Assembly (NCBI GenBank): GCA_015039365.1
Contig: WION01000033.1
Span: 124,001 to 188,000, forward strand
Direction: 5' to 3'
Length of the DNA stretch: 64,000 nucleotides
Origin: Amanita rubescens
Taxonomy: Eukaryota > Basidiomycota > Agaricomycetes > Agaricales > Amanitaceae
The notes under the pieces were generated by a model that was given only the letters and a program-made list of their open reading frames with translations, made no database searches and had not been told where the DNA came from. Position numbers and translations under genes: made by a program. Shown here piece by piece: positions 1 to 12,406 of this stretch; within the stretch, counting starts at the first letter, position 1; every line of letters starts with the position of its first letter.

Positions 1-1716
1 TTACAGTTGCAGGTTACAGCGGAATGCACCTTCAATTCTGTCCGTATGATCAGGTCGACGAAGAATTACACGTGTTCTGTGAGCGCTTCAACGTGTGTGC
101 AATCTCGTTAAAATCTCAAATTACACCGTGTTGTAATACCGAATCTCTGAACAGAAACTCATCGCGCTAGACGACGTCGATCCTTTTGTTGCCGCTGCAT
201 GGGTTACCCATGTCTTCATAACCATTCATCCATTCGATGTGAGGGTACTGTTACCAGCATCGACATTCACTGACCTCGTTTTCATTTTGTAGGATGGAAA
301 TGGTAGACTATCCAGAATCTTGGCTTCAATCCCATTGTTGAAACATGGATTACCACCTCTGTGTATTCGACATTCGGATAAACTGACATACAACTTATCT
401 ATCAATAGAGTAAGTCGATTTCGCGCGTTTTGTTCGATGTCATCCTGAACCTTGGAAGTTGAGGGCAGTTCGAGAGGGAAATTATCAACATTTGATATAT
501 ATTCTCTACATGTCGACGCAAAGAAGTTTGATTAATTTAAGGCTACGTATCAATTCTGGATTTTATCAATAGGATCACCTTGAATAAACAACGGTGTACC
601 ATAGACATGTAGCGGTAATATATTGCTTTCCTCCTCTTATGGAGTCAACAACTCATGGCGCGAACTTCTTTCTTATCTGGTGAGTTTGAAAGACACCTGC
701 AATTTTATTATAGTCTGTTGTCTCCCTGAACTGTTGCGGTTCGCTAGCATAAGCATCTTCCGAGGAAAAACAGGCAAGCGTCCTTTCTTGCAAGCCGGCT
801 TAAGAGAGGTAGGAACGCACTTCTTGTCCCGCCATTCATTGCATCAAATAATGCCACGCGGAAAAATGAATAGTTCGACGTGCGCAGGAAAAAATAGGAT
901 AAATCTGCCTTGTCCCAAAAGTACCATCCAGAGCTTTTGTTAGTGAAAATAATCCGATGTTTTCACACCAATGCGCAGGGTATACAGCACCCGACAGGGG
1001 CAGACTGGGCCAATGTACTACTGGATATATTTAGCGCGACAAAATTAGAGCGCCGATCAATTGTACATGACAAGAATACGGCTATCTGGCTTCAAATTCA
1101 GCACATGGAAACGCCATATACTTGCGGCATAGTTCTTCTTACCTGTTCAACAATGTGCGGTTGTATATGTTGGCATTGGAATTGGGTCTGAGCACGGGGA
1201 TCACGGCCACTGACTCTGAAGGGCAACCTGCGCAAGTAGTAGCATCAGAGACTCCCTGGATCGTATGGTATCGGGGAATGCAGCAGCTTACAAGGCCTTG
1301 ATATATCATATCAGGAGATCGGAGGGCGCTTCCTCAGAGATACTTAGTCCATAGGTGTTCGCGCAAGTAGTTTAACGAAAGATGCCGAAAATGGTAAAAC
1401 GCCACGACCGCTCTATTTCCGTAAAGTATTCCTGGACGGAGAGAATGTCATTCGTGTGATTAAAAAAAGCGACAGAGAAGTGTAATGCCTTGGGGTTCTA
1501 TCGCGCCTCGACATGCGGAAGGTTTTATCACGAGTGATTTCACGTGCGTTTCCATTGAATGCTATTCTTGATTGCGTTAAACTTGATCTCACAGAAGCTT
1601 TCCTTTCTCCTGCAGGCACGATTGCAGAGAATCACATCTTTGTCGCGTGATAAGAACACCCTGCTCCAGTGGTATGGAGCCACAGGAGCCAAGACCGTGA
1701 AAATCGCATCTCCAGG
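1..1716. other. No recognisable gene
   Basis: Only short open frames are present (for example 623-943 and 910-1191 on the plus strand). They lack recognisable motifs, and I could not link them into a convincing multi-exon gene. I see no repeat or RNA gene here. The last ~80 bases are the promoter region of the G1 peptidase that starts at 1799. Confidence 0.5.
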
Positions 1717-1723
1717 TATAAAA
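1717..1723 (+). promoter_or_regulatory. TATA box of G1 peptidase gene 1
   Basis: A TATAAAA sequence lies 82 bases before the ATG at 1799. This is a plausible core promoter spacing for this gene family, several members of which have a TATA-like element 50-85 bases upstream of the start codon. The call rests on position and sequence only. Confidence 0.5.
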
Positions 1724-1798
1724 TCAGAGGCGCTCAACGTCTGATTTCCAGCTCCCCACTCCTCCACCTCCATTCAGAGTGATATCGTATCATCTGTC

Positions 1799-2676
1799 AT
1801 GGTTTCCCTCTCCTTGCTCACTAATATGTTGCTCGTTGCCGTTGCACTCGCGGCGCCATCCAAGGATGTCCCAATCGAGTCACGTGTAGCTCGCCGTAGG
1901 AGCCAACCCTTGCGGCGCCTTGACACGCAGACCGCTGCTAGCAACGTATCGCACGTCCAGTACAGCTCAAACTGGGCTGGAGCAGTCTGGGATACCTATC
2001 CTTCGGTAAATAACTATTCGGTGATTGCGAAGCTCCAACTCAACTATTTAATTTCTTCCCAGGGAACTTTCAAGGCTGTGACAGGCACTTTTGTAGTTCC
2101 TACTCCCAGCGCGCCAGACGGCTCCGCATCGGCTTGGGTAGGCATCGATGGCGACACTTGTGGTAATGCCATCCTTCAAACTGGCATCGATTTCAATTAC
2201 AACGGAGGTTCCATCTCATTTGATGGCAAGTTGAGTTTAGCCGGTTATGCGCGCACATGTCCTGACTAGGATTAGCCTGGTATGAATGGTACCCAGACTA
2301 TGCATACACTTTCAGCGGTATACCCATCAGCGCCGGTGATACCATCAAGCTCACCGTCACCGCCTCTTCCACGACATCTGGCACAGCCGTCATTCAAAAC
2401 GTCTCTACGGGCAAAACTGTTTCAAAGTCACTCTCGTCATCCTACGCACTTTGCGAGCAGAACGCCGAGTGGATCGTTGAGGACTACTCAGAGGGTGGCG
2501 GTCTTGTCCCATTCTGCGATTTCGGCACCGTGGCCTTCACTAATGCGTACGCCACGACAAAATCCGGCTCGAAAGTCAGCCCCAATGGCGCCACTGTTAT
2601 CGACATCAAACAGAACGGCAAAGTCCTGACTTCCGTCAGTGAGAACTCTTCCGGGGTGACGATAAAATATGTTTAA
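1799..2676 (+). CDS. G1 family glutamic peptidase (eqolisin), copy 1
   Basis: This is a secreted acid endopeptidase of the scytalidoglutamic/aspergilloglutamic family. Exons are 1799-2005, 2063-2225 and 2276-2676, giving 256 aa. Residues 1-19 form a signal peptide ending in AAP, followed by a short basic propeptide with an RRRSQP stretch. The mature domain opens with YSSNWAGAVW and runs through TGTFVVPTPSAPDG, WVGIDGDTC, ILQTG, AWYEWYP and AEWIVEDY. By comparison with scytalidoglutamic peptidase, the catalytic Gln is in ILQTG and the catalytic Glu is the E of IVED; both are present. The two cysteines that pair in the family (GDTC and ALC) are also present. Intron 2 (2226-2275) begins with GC instead of GT. 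The start agrees with the other copies. Confidence 0.93.
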
Positions 2677-3289
2677 AGTGGCTGTATAAGATGCGCTATT
2701 CAACCCCTTATCATGAGAAATCAATCATGTATTACTTACCATGTCTATGTCATGTACCATCATTTCCCCCGTAGTGTGAAAGGAAACTGCTTCATGCGGC
2801 TTCCGTTTATCGTCTTCACCCTGTCAATTGTTCATGGACAGTTCATCAGGACCACGCCCAGCATAAAGATTCAAGGCTCTTGTACATCGTTGAAGCATAG
2901 CTCGCCCGAGTTGGGATACGAAAGTCGAACTGTTTTGATTCCTAGCTTGTTGACAGGCCATGGATGGAGACAAGGTCGTTATGCAGGTTCGCCCATTCGC
3001 GCGCACATGGCAAGATCAAGGTAATCGATTAAATCTCAAGCATGATAATCAATACACCAGACAACCAACAAAATCGTAGCAGTTGAAACGTGATCCTCCC
3101 TACAGAATCCATCCGAGTCAGTGAAAGTCCTCTTGATACAGTGAAGGCTAGCCTCACGGACAACGCCACCGAGAAACGCGAACAAGAAGGTCAACAAAAA
3201 GCGTGACGCGTGACGCGTGACAGATAAAACTTTCCCAACGACGGGCGACGGGCTGCCGTAGACTCCAGAGCGTAGCCCGATCTCTACCA
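2677..3289. promoter_or_regulatory. Intergenic region; MluI-box/CRE-like repeats at 3201-3223
   Basis: No gene is seen between the G1 peptidase and the copper transporter. At 3201-3223 the unit GTGACGC is repeated in tandem, creating overlapping ACGCGT (MluI cell-cycle box-like) and TGACGC (CRE-like) motifs 67-90 bases before the Ctr start codon. Function is inferred from position only. Confidence 0.4.
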
Positions 3290-4010
3290 ATGGCCGCATC
3301 CACCCTCACCGTCCTCCTAACCATCCTCCTCCCATTTGTCTGCGCCCAAGGCATGTCGGGCATGGGCATGGACACGGGCTTTGGCTCCAACTCTAGCACG
3401 ATGATGACTTCCTTTCTCCACTTTACACCCCTCGGCGACACCCTCTGGTTCCAAGGCTGGGCACCCAAGTCCCCAGGAGCCATGGTCGGCGCTTGCATTG
3501 GACTCTTTCTCCTCGCCATCTTTGATAGATGGCTCGCTGCAGGACGTGCCATGGCCGAAATGTCTTGGAGGGAGAGGTGCGTTTGGCTCCTGCCCGTCCG
3601 GAAGGGGATCCTGACACCCTTGACTTCCACTAAACAGTGCACAGCTTGCCGCGATTGCGAGACTAGATCTGTCCAAGGAATCGACCAATCAAAAACCCGG
3701 GCCCGCCGATCGCTCCCCCATCCTAAGAGCCTTGTCACTCCGGAGCGGTCCCTACGCCCCACCATTCATTCCATCTCAGAACCTCGCGCGGGGGGCTCTT
3801 CACACCGTTCAAACAGCGCTCCTTTACGTGTTCATGTTAGCGGTGATGTGCGTTTTGTCCCCGAATTGCTTCCTTGATTGATGCTAAAAAGCCCCGTAAA
3901 AACCGGTTAGGACATTTCAAGTTGGTTTCATCATATCCATATGCCTTGGCGCTGGTGTAGGCGAGATCATGTTTGGTCGTTTCATCGCTAGCGCATCAAC
4001 GGCCCATTAG
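3290..4010 (+). CDS. Ctr-type copper transporter
   Basis: This is a high-affinity Cu(I) channel subunit that normally works as a trimer in the plasma or vacuolar membrane. Exons are 3290-3576, 3638-3847 and 3911-4010, giving 198 aa. The N-terminus has a signal-like hydrophobic stretch and the Met-rich segment MSGMGMD. The first membrane helix follows at about residues 60-80 (GAMVGACIGLFLLAIFDR). A variable cytosolic loop leads to a second helix ending LYVFMLAVM, which carries the MxxxM copper-gate motif. The third helix contains GAGVGEIMFG, matching the family GxxxG packing motif. The 198-aa length suits a short fungal Ctr. The ferric reductase gene starts 368 bases downstream on the same strand. 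That pairing makes sense because Ctr proteins take up reduced copper. Confidence 0.9.
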
Positions 4011-4377
4011 AGTCCCTGACCTGTCGAACCGAAAGCGACGCAATGATTATCGATTATGTATGATAGTTTCCCGCATGTATACCGTTGGACTTGCACGTTC
4101 ATTGAATTCGTGATCTTTTCCATCATGCGCCTCCTCCACTATCTGAGCGGGGGAGATCGCACAGGGACCGAGTGACTGACCGCCAGTGTGACCCGTGCTG
4201 TCACGCAAGCACATGGAACCGCCTGGCATAGTCCGATTACTGCCGAGCGATTTCAGCGGAAACGCCAAATAGACGGACCGCGAATTTCCACTTTACGTCC
4301 GCAGCTGCTCCAGGTACCCATTGACCGTTTTTCTACCCCCACTCCAGCGACCGACCGAGCACTAGGATACCAATCCA

Positions 4378-6698
4378 ATGGCGGACATACCCCAGGTCCC
4401 AGCCAATCTGGCGCCGTACGAGTACGTCCCTGAGTAAAAGGTTTCTCCAATTATGAACTCCGCCGACCCCATAGTTCATATGTCGAAGACCCAAAGTGGC
4501 AGATCAAATTCACAATCGTATGGGTATCCGTATTGGGCGCGTTCGTATTGAAGGCTTCGCCAAGGTTGTTGAGGAGGATAAGAAATGGGAGCATATTTAG
4601 TGGTATCCTGGGCATGAGTTGGAACGCGAGGACGTATGAGCGATTGGCAGAGCCGCCGAATGCAGAGGTGAATGAGCTCGCGGGCGAACGTGTCGTCAAT
4701 GGGAATAGGGGTGCCGCATTCTTGAACACCTTGCAATCATTTGCATGGTGGACACCGCCGATAGTTGGACTCAACGCAGGACAGAGTGAGTCGCTTTCCT
4801 GCATAGAGCGAAGAGCAGTGTGGATTGACTTGCTGTTGATTAGTCTTCCTTGTATGTGCTTATTTCGCCGTCATCGTGATCTGTTTCGTATACGGAGTCT
4901 CGTTGATCAACAACCCGAATCGCGCAAGTGAGTGATACAACACACCTCATATGACCGATTTCCCTAATCTTCCTTATCAGGCTTCATGGCTCTCGCCCAA
5001 CTCCCTCCTGTCTTCATCTTTGCAACCAAAAATTCTATCGTTTCTCTGCTCCTTGGTCCCGGTGCTGGATACGAAAGGCTGAATTTCATACACCGATGGG
5101 CGGGTCGTGGGCTGTACCTTGGAGCCCTCCTCCACGGCTCGATGTGGCTCAGCAATTACGTCTACTATGGGTTGCCAATTCTAGGCCAGCAAAAGACAGT
5201 TAGCGGCATTGCCTGTTTTTCCTTGCTTTCGGTCATCGTCTTGACGAGTCTACGTCCTGTGAGACGATACTTGTGGAATGTGTTCTGGATCGTCCAGTAA
5301 GTCCATGATCTTGATGATCCGACTCCAGCAAGCTGAAATATGCCTAGCTTGTTGTGTTACGTCGCCTTCTTCGTAACCGTGTGTTATCACACGTTGTTCG
5401 CTCCTCCATGGATATATCCTCCCCTTGCATTCTACGGCCTTGACTTGTTGATGCGGATGATCAAAAGCAGAATCGAAGATGCCGTTCTGGTTCCTGTGGA
5501 CCAACATATGACTTTGGTCAGACTCCTTCACCGAATAAAGTAGAAATACGACTAACCAGCTCTTCCAGGTTCATATACCATGTAAAACATCCGGATGGAA
5601 AGCGGGGCAGTTCGTTCGGCTGCGTGTCTTCTTCCAAGGTCGGTTCTTTGAGTCGCACCCATTTACCATCATGTGCGCCCCACCGACGGAAGGGTGTCTT
5701 GCAAGACCTCTGCCGTCATTGGACGACAAGGCGGAATCAATAGATTCGTCGCCAGAAATAGCAGATTATACAGGAACAGGACTTGTCCTTGGAGTTCGTG
5801 CGGCAGGTGACTGGACCAAAGCACTCAATGGCTTTGCCTGTAATCAAGGGCAGCGTATTAGAGAGAATCTCAACAAACAATGTGAGTACCTACTTTTGCG
5901 GCCACGGGGTATGGACGATAGCTAAAATTTGCGTTGCGCCAGCGGATGCCGTGGCGGCTGAAAATACCCCAGCCCCTGTTCCTGTGTATGTCATGGTTGA
6001 TGGGCCGTACGGAGGATGCAGCGTTGATCCATCCGCCTTTGAGACGGTCCTATTCGTGAGTGGAGGAAGCGGAGCAACATTCACAATTGGGTTGCTAGAC
6101 GAGCTCGTTGGCAAATGTTTGAACAGGACAAGCCAGGTCGTCACGCGGAAAATAGAAGTTGTATGGTTTATCCGAAGCTTTGGTGAGAATGCCTGCGCTG
6201 ATCGAGGAAACAATCCCGTAATTGAGTATTTTGATAGGGGCGATACGTTGGTTCGCCAGTTACTTCAACACCATTGCCCGTCAAGCTGCTGCATGCCAAG
6301 GTTTAGATCTTCATATAACGATCTATGTGACGTGCTTGTGCAATCCTGATGCGGTAGGGGAGATCCCGAACTGTGATGTTTTGCTAGCGCGGCCCAGAGT
6401 TGGGGAAGTTATCAAGAGGGTTGTTGATGGAAGCCCAGATCCAGCGAATCAGGCAGAGGAGGGAGATCTGGTCATTGAAAAGACCGCAGATAAGGGTGAG
6501 GAAATGAGCGAGGAGAGCGAGTCATGTGAAACTCACACGCCGGGTCCTGCTGCTGCGGGAGGCGGGCTGGCCGTGTGTGCCAGCGGACCGCAGGATTTGA
6601 CCCGCGAGGCAGCGAATGCAGTTGCTGCATTAAGCGCAAGCAGGAAAGGAAGAGAGCTAGGATCGATTGCATTGCACACCGAGGTGTATGCTATTTGA
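4378..6698 (+). CDS. Ferric/cupric reductase (Fre family)
   Basis: This is a plasma-membrane metalloreductase that moves electrons from cytosolic NADPH through FAD and two hemes to extracellular Fe(III) or Cu(II). Exons are 4378-4421, 4475-4785, 4844-4927, 4981-5296, 5348-5516, 5569-5881, 5943-6182 and 6238-6698, giving 645 aa. The first half has several membrane helices with heme-ligand histidines in FIHRWAGRG, LLHG and VCYHTLF. The second half has the FAD-binding HPFTI motif, then GPYGGCS, GGSGATF and the C-terminal CASGP of the NADPH-binding domain. An acidic insert (EEGDLVIEK to EESESCE) precedes the last motif. The first exon is short, but the GTACGT donor keeps frame. It sits directly downstream of the Ctr gene, forming a metal reduction and uptake pair. 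Confidence 0.92.
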
Positions 6699-9053
6699 TG
6701 CTAGTGTATGAAAGATATATTTTATTATTCCTATGAAAGCGGGCGTCAGCGCATCGCGTAAGTTGACCATTAAGCATTGAAAAAATTACGAATCGTGAAG
6801 TGTAACGGCTGTCGAGGCTGATGCGAGATCATCGTGGGTGTGGCGGTTTGAGAAGAAAGACGAGGCATTTGAGCGGAAGGCGTGGGCGTGGGAACTTGGA
6901 GGTTGGCACGAGCCATTTATTTGATTGGTTGTTGCTGGCGCCTGAACCAAGTACCGCTGACCCTACCGTGATATTGAATACAACGGAATGGATATGTCAG
7001 GCCTAGCGACTAGAGCTCTACCATCATCTTTATCAACCAATGTGACTGACTATCCTTATCCGTCGCAATCCATTCCATCATGAGCACCCGGTCCACAGTT
7101 TTTCCTCCATTTCAGCTGAACCACCATCCCTTGGGTGGACTGTCACCTCCAGGACATCTGAACTGGGCAAATATATTGAACTTACAAAGAATAGCTATCG
7201 TCTAGACTCTACAGAGAGTCACACGAGCGCGTTTGACGAGATCTTTGGCGTCGCCGAGAGTCACGTGGATGCCCGCACCTACGCATGCTGGTCAAGAATT
7301 TGAAAACGAGCCAAAGACCCATACGCGACCCTGACTGGTTGCAAATCACCAATACAAGTTAGTACCATGGATATCGATAAGCGCCAAGTGACACGCCTGG
7401 GCCGCGTGCATTTGAGCTGTTAAGCACGCCTGGGCCGACTGTCCCACTATTCTGACGCAGATGGATCCCGCCTCTTCCAGCGAGCCGTGGTGCGGGAGAG
7501 ACACGAATGTGACAAGCTGAAGCTGTAGCACCTAGCGAGACCTGATGCTCCCACAATTTAAGCCTAACATTACTGAATTGACTTGAATTCAACTCACTAA
7601 TAATATGGCTTTTCTCGGTTTTCTCGGCGCCAGCGTTAAACGTTAAACCTTCGCTTAATTTTGGGTGCAAAGAGACAGGTGGATGAACGAAGGCGGTCAA
7701 TCCTCTACGGGCCAGGTAATGCATTGCTGTTCACGAACCCAAACGTTTTCTCATATTCTGCAGCTGACTGAGTTCATCCTAACAACTCGCCCAGCATACC
7801 CCCAGCTCGTTGAGCAGTCGAAGCGAGAGGACAAGCCTATTCATTCAGGTGAATCCACGGATTGAAAAAGACGACGTAATAATATCGCTGACGCCTTCTG
7901 AAAGTGCTTGAAGATATCCTACAACGACTTCGTACTGAAGAACTCCAACGTAGAGCTACATATAGGATACGTCCGTTGCTGACTTGGCGCGCAAGTACGC
8001 TCTGACTCCTGAATCTATCTCTCTTCAAACGTGCCACATCATCGAAATGCTCAATTCTTAACTCATCTTCACACGTTCCCGCTAGTTTGATTTTAATCGA
8101 GAAGGCATGCACGGGTTGTGGCAGTGCAGGACCTCCATGATGTCACAAGCTATAACATTCGCCGCAACCCAACGTCTAAGAGAATGCAGCCTCCTGTCCC
8201 CAACTACTATGCCTGACACCGGTGAGTGAGAACGAATCTCCGTAGCTGAGCGTTGCTGATGAGAAAACCTTTTTCCTTTACCAACTCCACAATTCGTGCC
8301 AAAATCATCTCCAACTCGGCCGTCACACGTCACACGTCAACTTTTCGACCATCGCGATAATCGATTCGCGTCGACTGTGTGAATACGCACGCTCATTCGG
8401 AAAATAACAACATCCTTTATTACTCAAGAAGAAATTCACCGTGTCCGGAGCACACTTGATGTATGCCATTGAGTCTGAGATCTCTGAGTTCGGAAAACGT
8501 CTATCTCGATTTTGCTCCCGACATGGACAAGAACGCGTTTCTCCATCCTGTGCATCACGGGTGTCAGAAAAATGTATAATTTCAGGGGAAAATGCCATAG
8601 CTGAGACTTCGAGGTTTGAAATTTGAATTCGAGTTGTCATTCTGGACTTCGAATTCCAGGCCGGCGGACGTAGGAGATTGGATGTCTGATAAAGCCAAGC
8701 GCTTCTCAGAACTGGCGATTGCATCTTTACAATAGACCTTACTCACTTCTTTTATTTCACAACGCGTGCCCTCCCTGCCAGGCCACTCATCGGCGGTAAG
8801 TGCACATGGCATTGACATATATGATACTTATATGCTTATCATACTGAACAGTGGCTAAAATGGTAAGGAATTCACCCTTGGAGTCTATCAATGAATTCTA
8901 TAAACCGGTCGACCCTTGAATACGCCTTACAATTAGATTGCCGCAACCCAGCAATTGGCGGGCTTCCCATACTACTTAACTGGATCCGATAACATTTAAG
9001 TATAAGTATGGATAACAGCGTATCTGCTACGCAAACTAATCCCACCAGTGACC
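6699..9053. other. Long region without a recognised gene
   Basis: Several 60-130 codon open frames occur on both strands, but none shows a known motif or a plausible chain of exons. Two short sequence features stand out: a GTTAAACGTTAAACC-like palindromic stretch near 7633, which recurs near 48790, and a CGTCACA repeat at 8320-8338. The last few hundred bases should hold the promoter of the seven-helix protein gene. Confidence 0.4.
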
Positions 9054-10253
9054 ATGCCATATTATGGGCCGCAAGAGGACGGGTACATACTATTCCTAGA
9101 GAAAACATTCATGCTGTCGACATATCTTGCTTTCATTGGCTATGGTGCGTCGTTGATTCTGGCTCGAAGACAGAAATTATCGACCTCTCGTATCAGGTGT
9201 GCAAGTCGTAATGTTTTGGATCTGCGCATCATATCTATGGAGGCAACGCAAATGTCAAGGAAAACTTGTGTACTTCCGCCTCACGTACATAACTGTCCTC
9301 TTCCTTCTCGAGTCATTGGTCATGGCATCCTCTACATGGACAATTGAAAGCATGTTTATCCGAAATCGCAACTACCCTGGCGGGCCGGTGGCGTGGTTTT
9401 TGGCGTCAGGGAATGTACCGCTAAATGTTGCATTCTTTGGATCATTCTTCATATTGACTTTCATGTCCGATTTACTCGTGGTTAGTCCCCATTTCTGGTA
9501 AAGCGATTTCCGCATCTGAAATTATCCCTAGCTCTGGCGTTGTTGGGTCATCTGGAGTACTGTAGGACAGTTAGCCGCTTTTGCCATTTTGACCATCCCT
9601 GTTCTTACACTTCTCTCTTCCATTGGTAACATATCAACTGTTTCATTTTAAAGCTATTTTGGCTAACGCCTTCTCAGTGTTGGGAGTCATGTGGACTTAC
9701 CAGTCAAGTCAGCCTGGACTCTCTATGTATAGTCAACTAGCTGTCGACGTCGGCACCGCCTATTACGTTACCTCTCTTGGTGTAAACGTTGTCCTCACCG
9801 CTCTCATCATTCTGCGATTGGTACATCTTCGTACAGTGGTTCTGAGAATACTGCCAGCGGATTACACCAAACACTATATGTCGGTGGTCACGATCGTCGT
9901 CGAGTCTGTTCTAGTCTACTCAATTTTTGCCCTGGCGTTTATTATCACATATGCTCTCAATAATCCGATGAACCAAGTGTTCTTGTACATGGGCTCTGCG
10001 TGTCAGGTACGTATGTCCTGATTGTCATGCATGGAAGTTAATACCGCGTTCGCAGCAAATAGCGGGCTATATGATTATATTGAGAGTTGCCCAAGGACGG
10101 GCGTGGACATCAGATACTGAAGCAACTTTATCCAAACGCCATACCACAATGCGATTGGAACCAATTCCCACTCGGGACCCCATTGAATTGCGGCTCGATC
10201 ACTCTTGTGACAAGCATTTGATTCTAAAACTGGATGCTCGGGACCCAATGTAA
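9054..10253 (+). CDS. Seven-transmembrane basidiomycete protein, function unknown
   Basis: Exons 9054-9144, 9197-9480, 9532-9625, 9654-10006 and 10056-10253 give 339 aa. Seven hydrophobic helices follow a short outside N-terminus (MPYYGPQEDG). Conserved-looking points include GVQVVMFW and YLWRQRK after helix 1-2, LWRCWVIW at the start of exon 3, and IILRVAQGRAW after helix 7 ahead of a soluble tail of about 55 residues. This matches a large agaricomycete family of receptor-like membrane proteins with no proven ligand. I do not claim it is a pheromone receptor, because STE3 hallmarks are not evident. Fully consistent splice phases support the model. Confidence 0.8.
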
Positions 10254-10911
10254 ACATCTTTATTTTCTACGATCCATACTAAGATTTTAATGCAGATCGG
10301 AACCTATTTTGCGTCCTTCAAGGATAACTGGTAAATAGTTATCGCGGTAATTAGAAGGTTATAGCATAGGTTTTGTTGGGATTATAAGCTTAAATTTGAG
10401 TACTTTGAGTGGTGACGATTTATGCCAATGGACGAGGGCTTCACGCGCCAATGTGCCTTTCGGATATTTCGGGCGGAGACTCGAAGACTCGACAGGTTCT
10501 ATTCTCGATACCAAATTCGAAGCGCAATGTTTTTTGTCTGTCCTGCAACCAACGCGTACACCTCTGGTACTATCGCAATAAGCGACGTCCTTGAAATGAT
10601 CGTCAAACATTCGCGTCGTTGTTGTTCGGCCAGATGATTCGCCTGCAGGCGGTAAGTAGAAGGTTTCGTTTCCTGAAACTTTGCTTGGCTCATGAGTAAC
10701 TTCAGGAGTCGTTGCCCGCCTTTTCGATAAACATGTATCGATGCCTTTTCTTCCACTCTTCCACTTTTCTCCACGTATTTGATAACATCGAACGAGACTG
10801 ACCGAGTCTCGCTTTTGTGTGATCTCCAGTCCTCGAGTGTCGGCATAAGCTATGGTTGCGCCGTCTAGAATGGCTGGAGCAGATATTTTTCAGAACCCAG
10901 ATACTTAAACG

Positions 10912-11429
10912 TCAGCCGCAAGCCGACGCAGCACGCCACTCTTTCTCTTTGCCTTGATATTCACCAACTTGAAAGTCGATTTTGCCAAGTAGTACGATCG
11001 TGCGTATTTGATCGTCCATTCCATCATGGATCAAGGTCACCTGCGTCAAAACTTGCCCTTGGATGTCCATTCCCGAAACGTACCCGTATATTGAATCCGC
11101 ACTGAAGACAGAACGTTTACTCCCTACCAAATCCATCGGCATGATGAATCGTCGGGTGGTGGGTTGGATGGGTTTCTTTTTGCGTCTGATCGCTATCCAG
11201 TTATGTCCTAGTAGTAAGTACATACCATAACTGTACGGCGGTTCATTTCAACAATGTATCTGTCGCTGAAGGTGCCATCTTCAAGATACTCCAAGATAAA
11301 AGAGGTCCACAAACGAGGATTGGACAGAAACGCGGCGCGCCATCGTTTGCAAACCAGACCAACGACCCGGGGAGCGCAGGGTCCTTTCATCACGAGCGTC
11401 CGATCATTTTTACATTCAAAGGTTTCCAT
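10912..11429 (-). pseudogene. Possible F-box-like protein fragment
   Basis: On the minus strand the segment 11429-11208 encodes VGLVCKRWRAAFLSNPRLWTSF. This resembles the 'VC+RWR..ALSTPRLW' block just after the F-box in many basidiomycete F-box proteins. No leading LPPELL-type F-box start is found upstream. A second open stretch (11223-10912) may be a following exon. With no complete domain, this is most likely a truncated gene or a gene whose first exon I cannot see. Confidence 0.3.
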
Positions 11430-11541
11430 AACACCGAAGCATTCGGAAGGACCGGATCTCCAACGTTTGCCTGCTCACATTTGTCTTTCTCTACCAAGTA
11501 CAAAATACAAATAATTCCCGCCCTCGTGTCCATAATTCTGT

Positions 11542-12406
11542 TTACTGATACGATACGTATACGCTCTCGCTGCCCGCCGAAACAGAAGTATAAACTTTGC
11601 CATTCTGCTCTATTTCAACAATGATGCCACTTGGGGGATAGATACGCGTGCCGTTTGCCGTCGTGGCATAGGCATCGGTGAACTGGATGTTTCCAAAGTC
11701 ACACATCGGCACAAGTGAGCCGCCTTGTTCATAGTCCTCGACAATCCACTCGACATCCTGCTCACAAAGAGCGTTGCTAGATGAAACGTGTCGAGATGCA
11801 CTCTGACCCGTGGTGAGATTATCGATCGTGACCAAGCCGGTGGTGGTAGTATATGCATTTACAGTGAGTTGAACAGAGTCGCCGGGATTAATGGAAAGGT
11901 TGAAATCGGAGGGGTAATTAGGGTACCATTCATACCAAGCTAACCGCAGAGTCACCTATAAGAAACCTGATTTGATGTATGTGGGACAACTCACGTTGGA
12001 GTGATACAACACCGTTTTCATAGGATATGTCGACACCAGTTTGAAGGAACGCATTCCCGCATGAGTAACCGTCGATACCAACCCACACCGATACAGCTCC
12101 GTTCGGCGAACTAGGAGTGGGAACTACAAAAGTGCCAGTAACAGCAACAAAAGTTCCCTGAAAGGATGAAGATAGTTAATTTGCATTCGTAGCCCCAAGC
12201 TTAATAAAGAGACAAACAGGAGGGTAGCCGGACAAGACGATGCCGCCCCAATTACTGGTGTACACTACGTTCGATATGTCGGTACTCTCTCTGATGAGTT
12301 GCGCGGGATGCGACTTTCGGTGAGCGATACGATACTCGATGCGGGAGGGGGCCGCATGTGCCGTGATGAGTAGGAAGCTGGAGACAAGAAACTTGAAGAG
12401 GATCAT
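11542..12406 (-). CDS. G1 family glutamic peptidase, copy 2
   Basis: Exons on the minus strand are 12406-12218, 12157-11995 and 11939-11542, giving 249 aa. The start is placed at MILFKFLVSS so that the signal peptide (ending TAHAAP) aligns with the other copies; an upstream in-frame ATG at 12451 would add 15 charged residues before it. The core shows YTSNWGGIV, TGTFVVPTPSSPNG, WVGIDGYSC, FLQTG (catalytic Gln), AWYEWYP and VEWIVEDY (catalytic Glu). It stands alone, 9 kb from copy 1 and 20 kb from the main cluster, and its sequence is more diverged. It should be a secreted acid peptidase like the others. Confidence 0.9.

Noticed and set aside
3154..3765. 203-codon minus-strand open frame opposite the Ctr gene
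   Set aside because: It is a shadow of the Ctr coding exons; the plus strand carries clear copper-transporter motifs and consistent splice sites.
9054..10253. Mating-type pheromone receptor (STE3) locus
   Set aside because: The protein has seven helices, but the text matches a broad basidiomycete membrane family, and no pheromone precursor (CaaX) gene or homeodomain pair is seen nearby.
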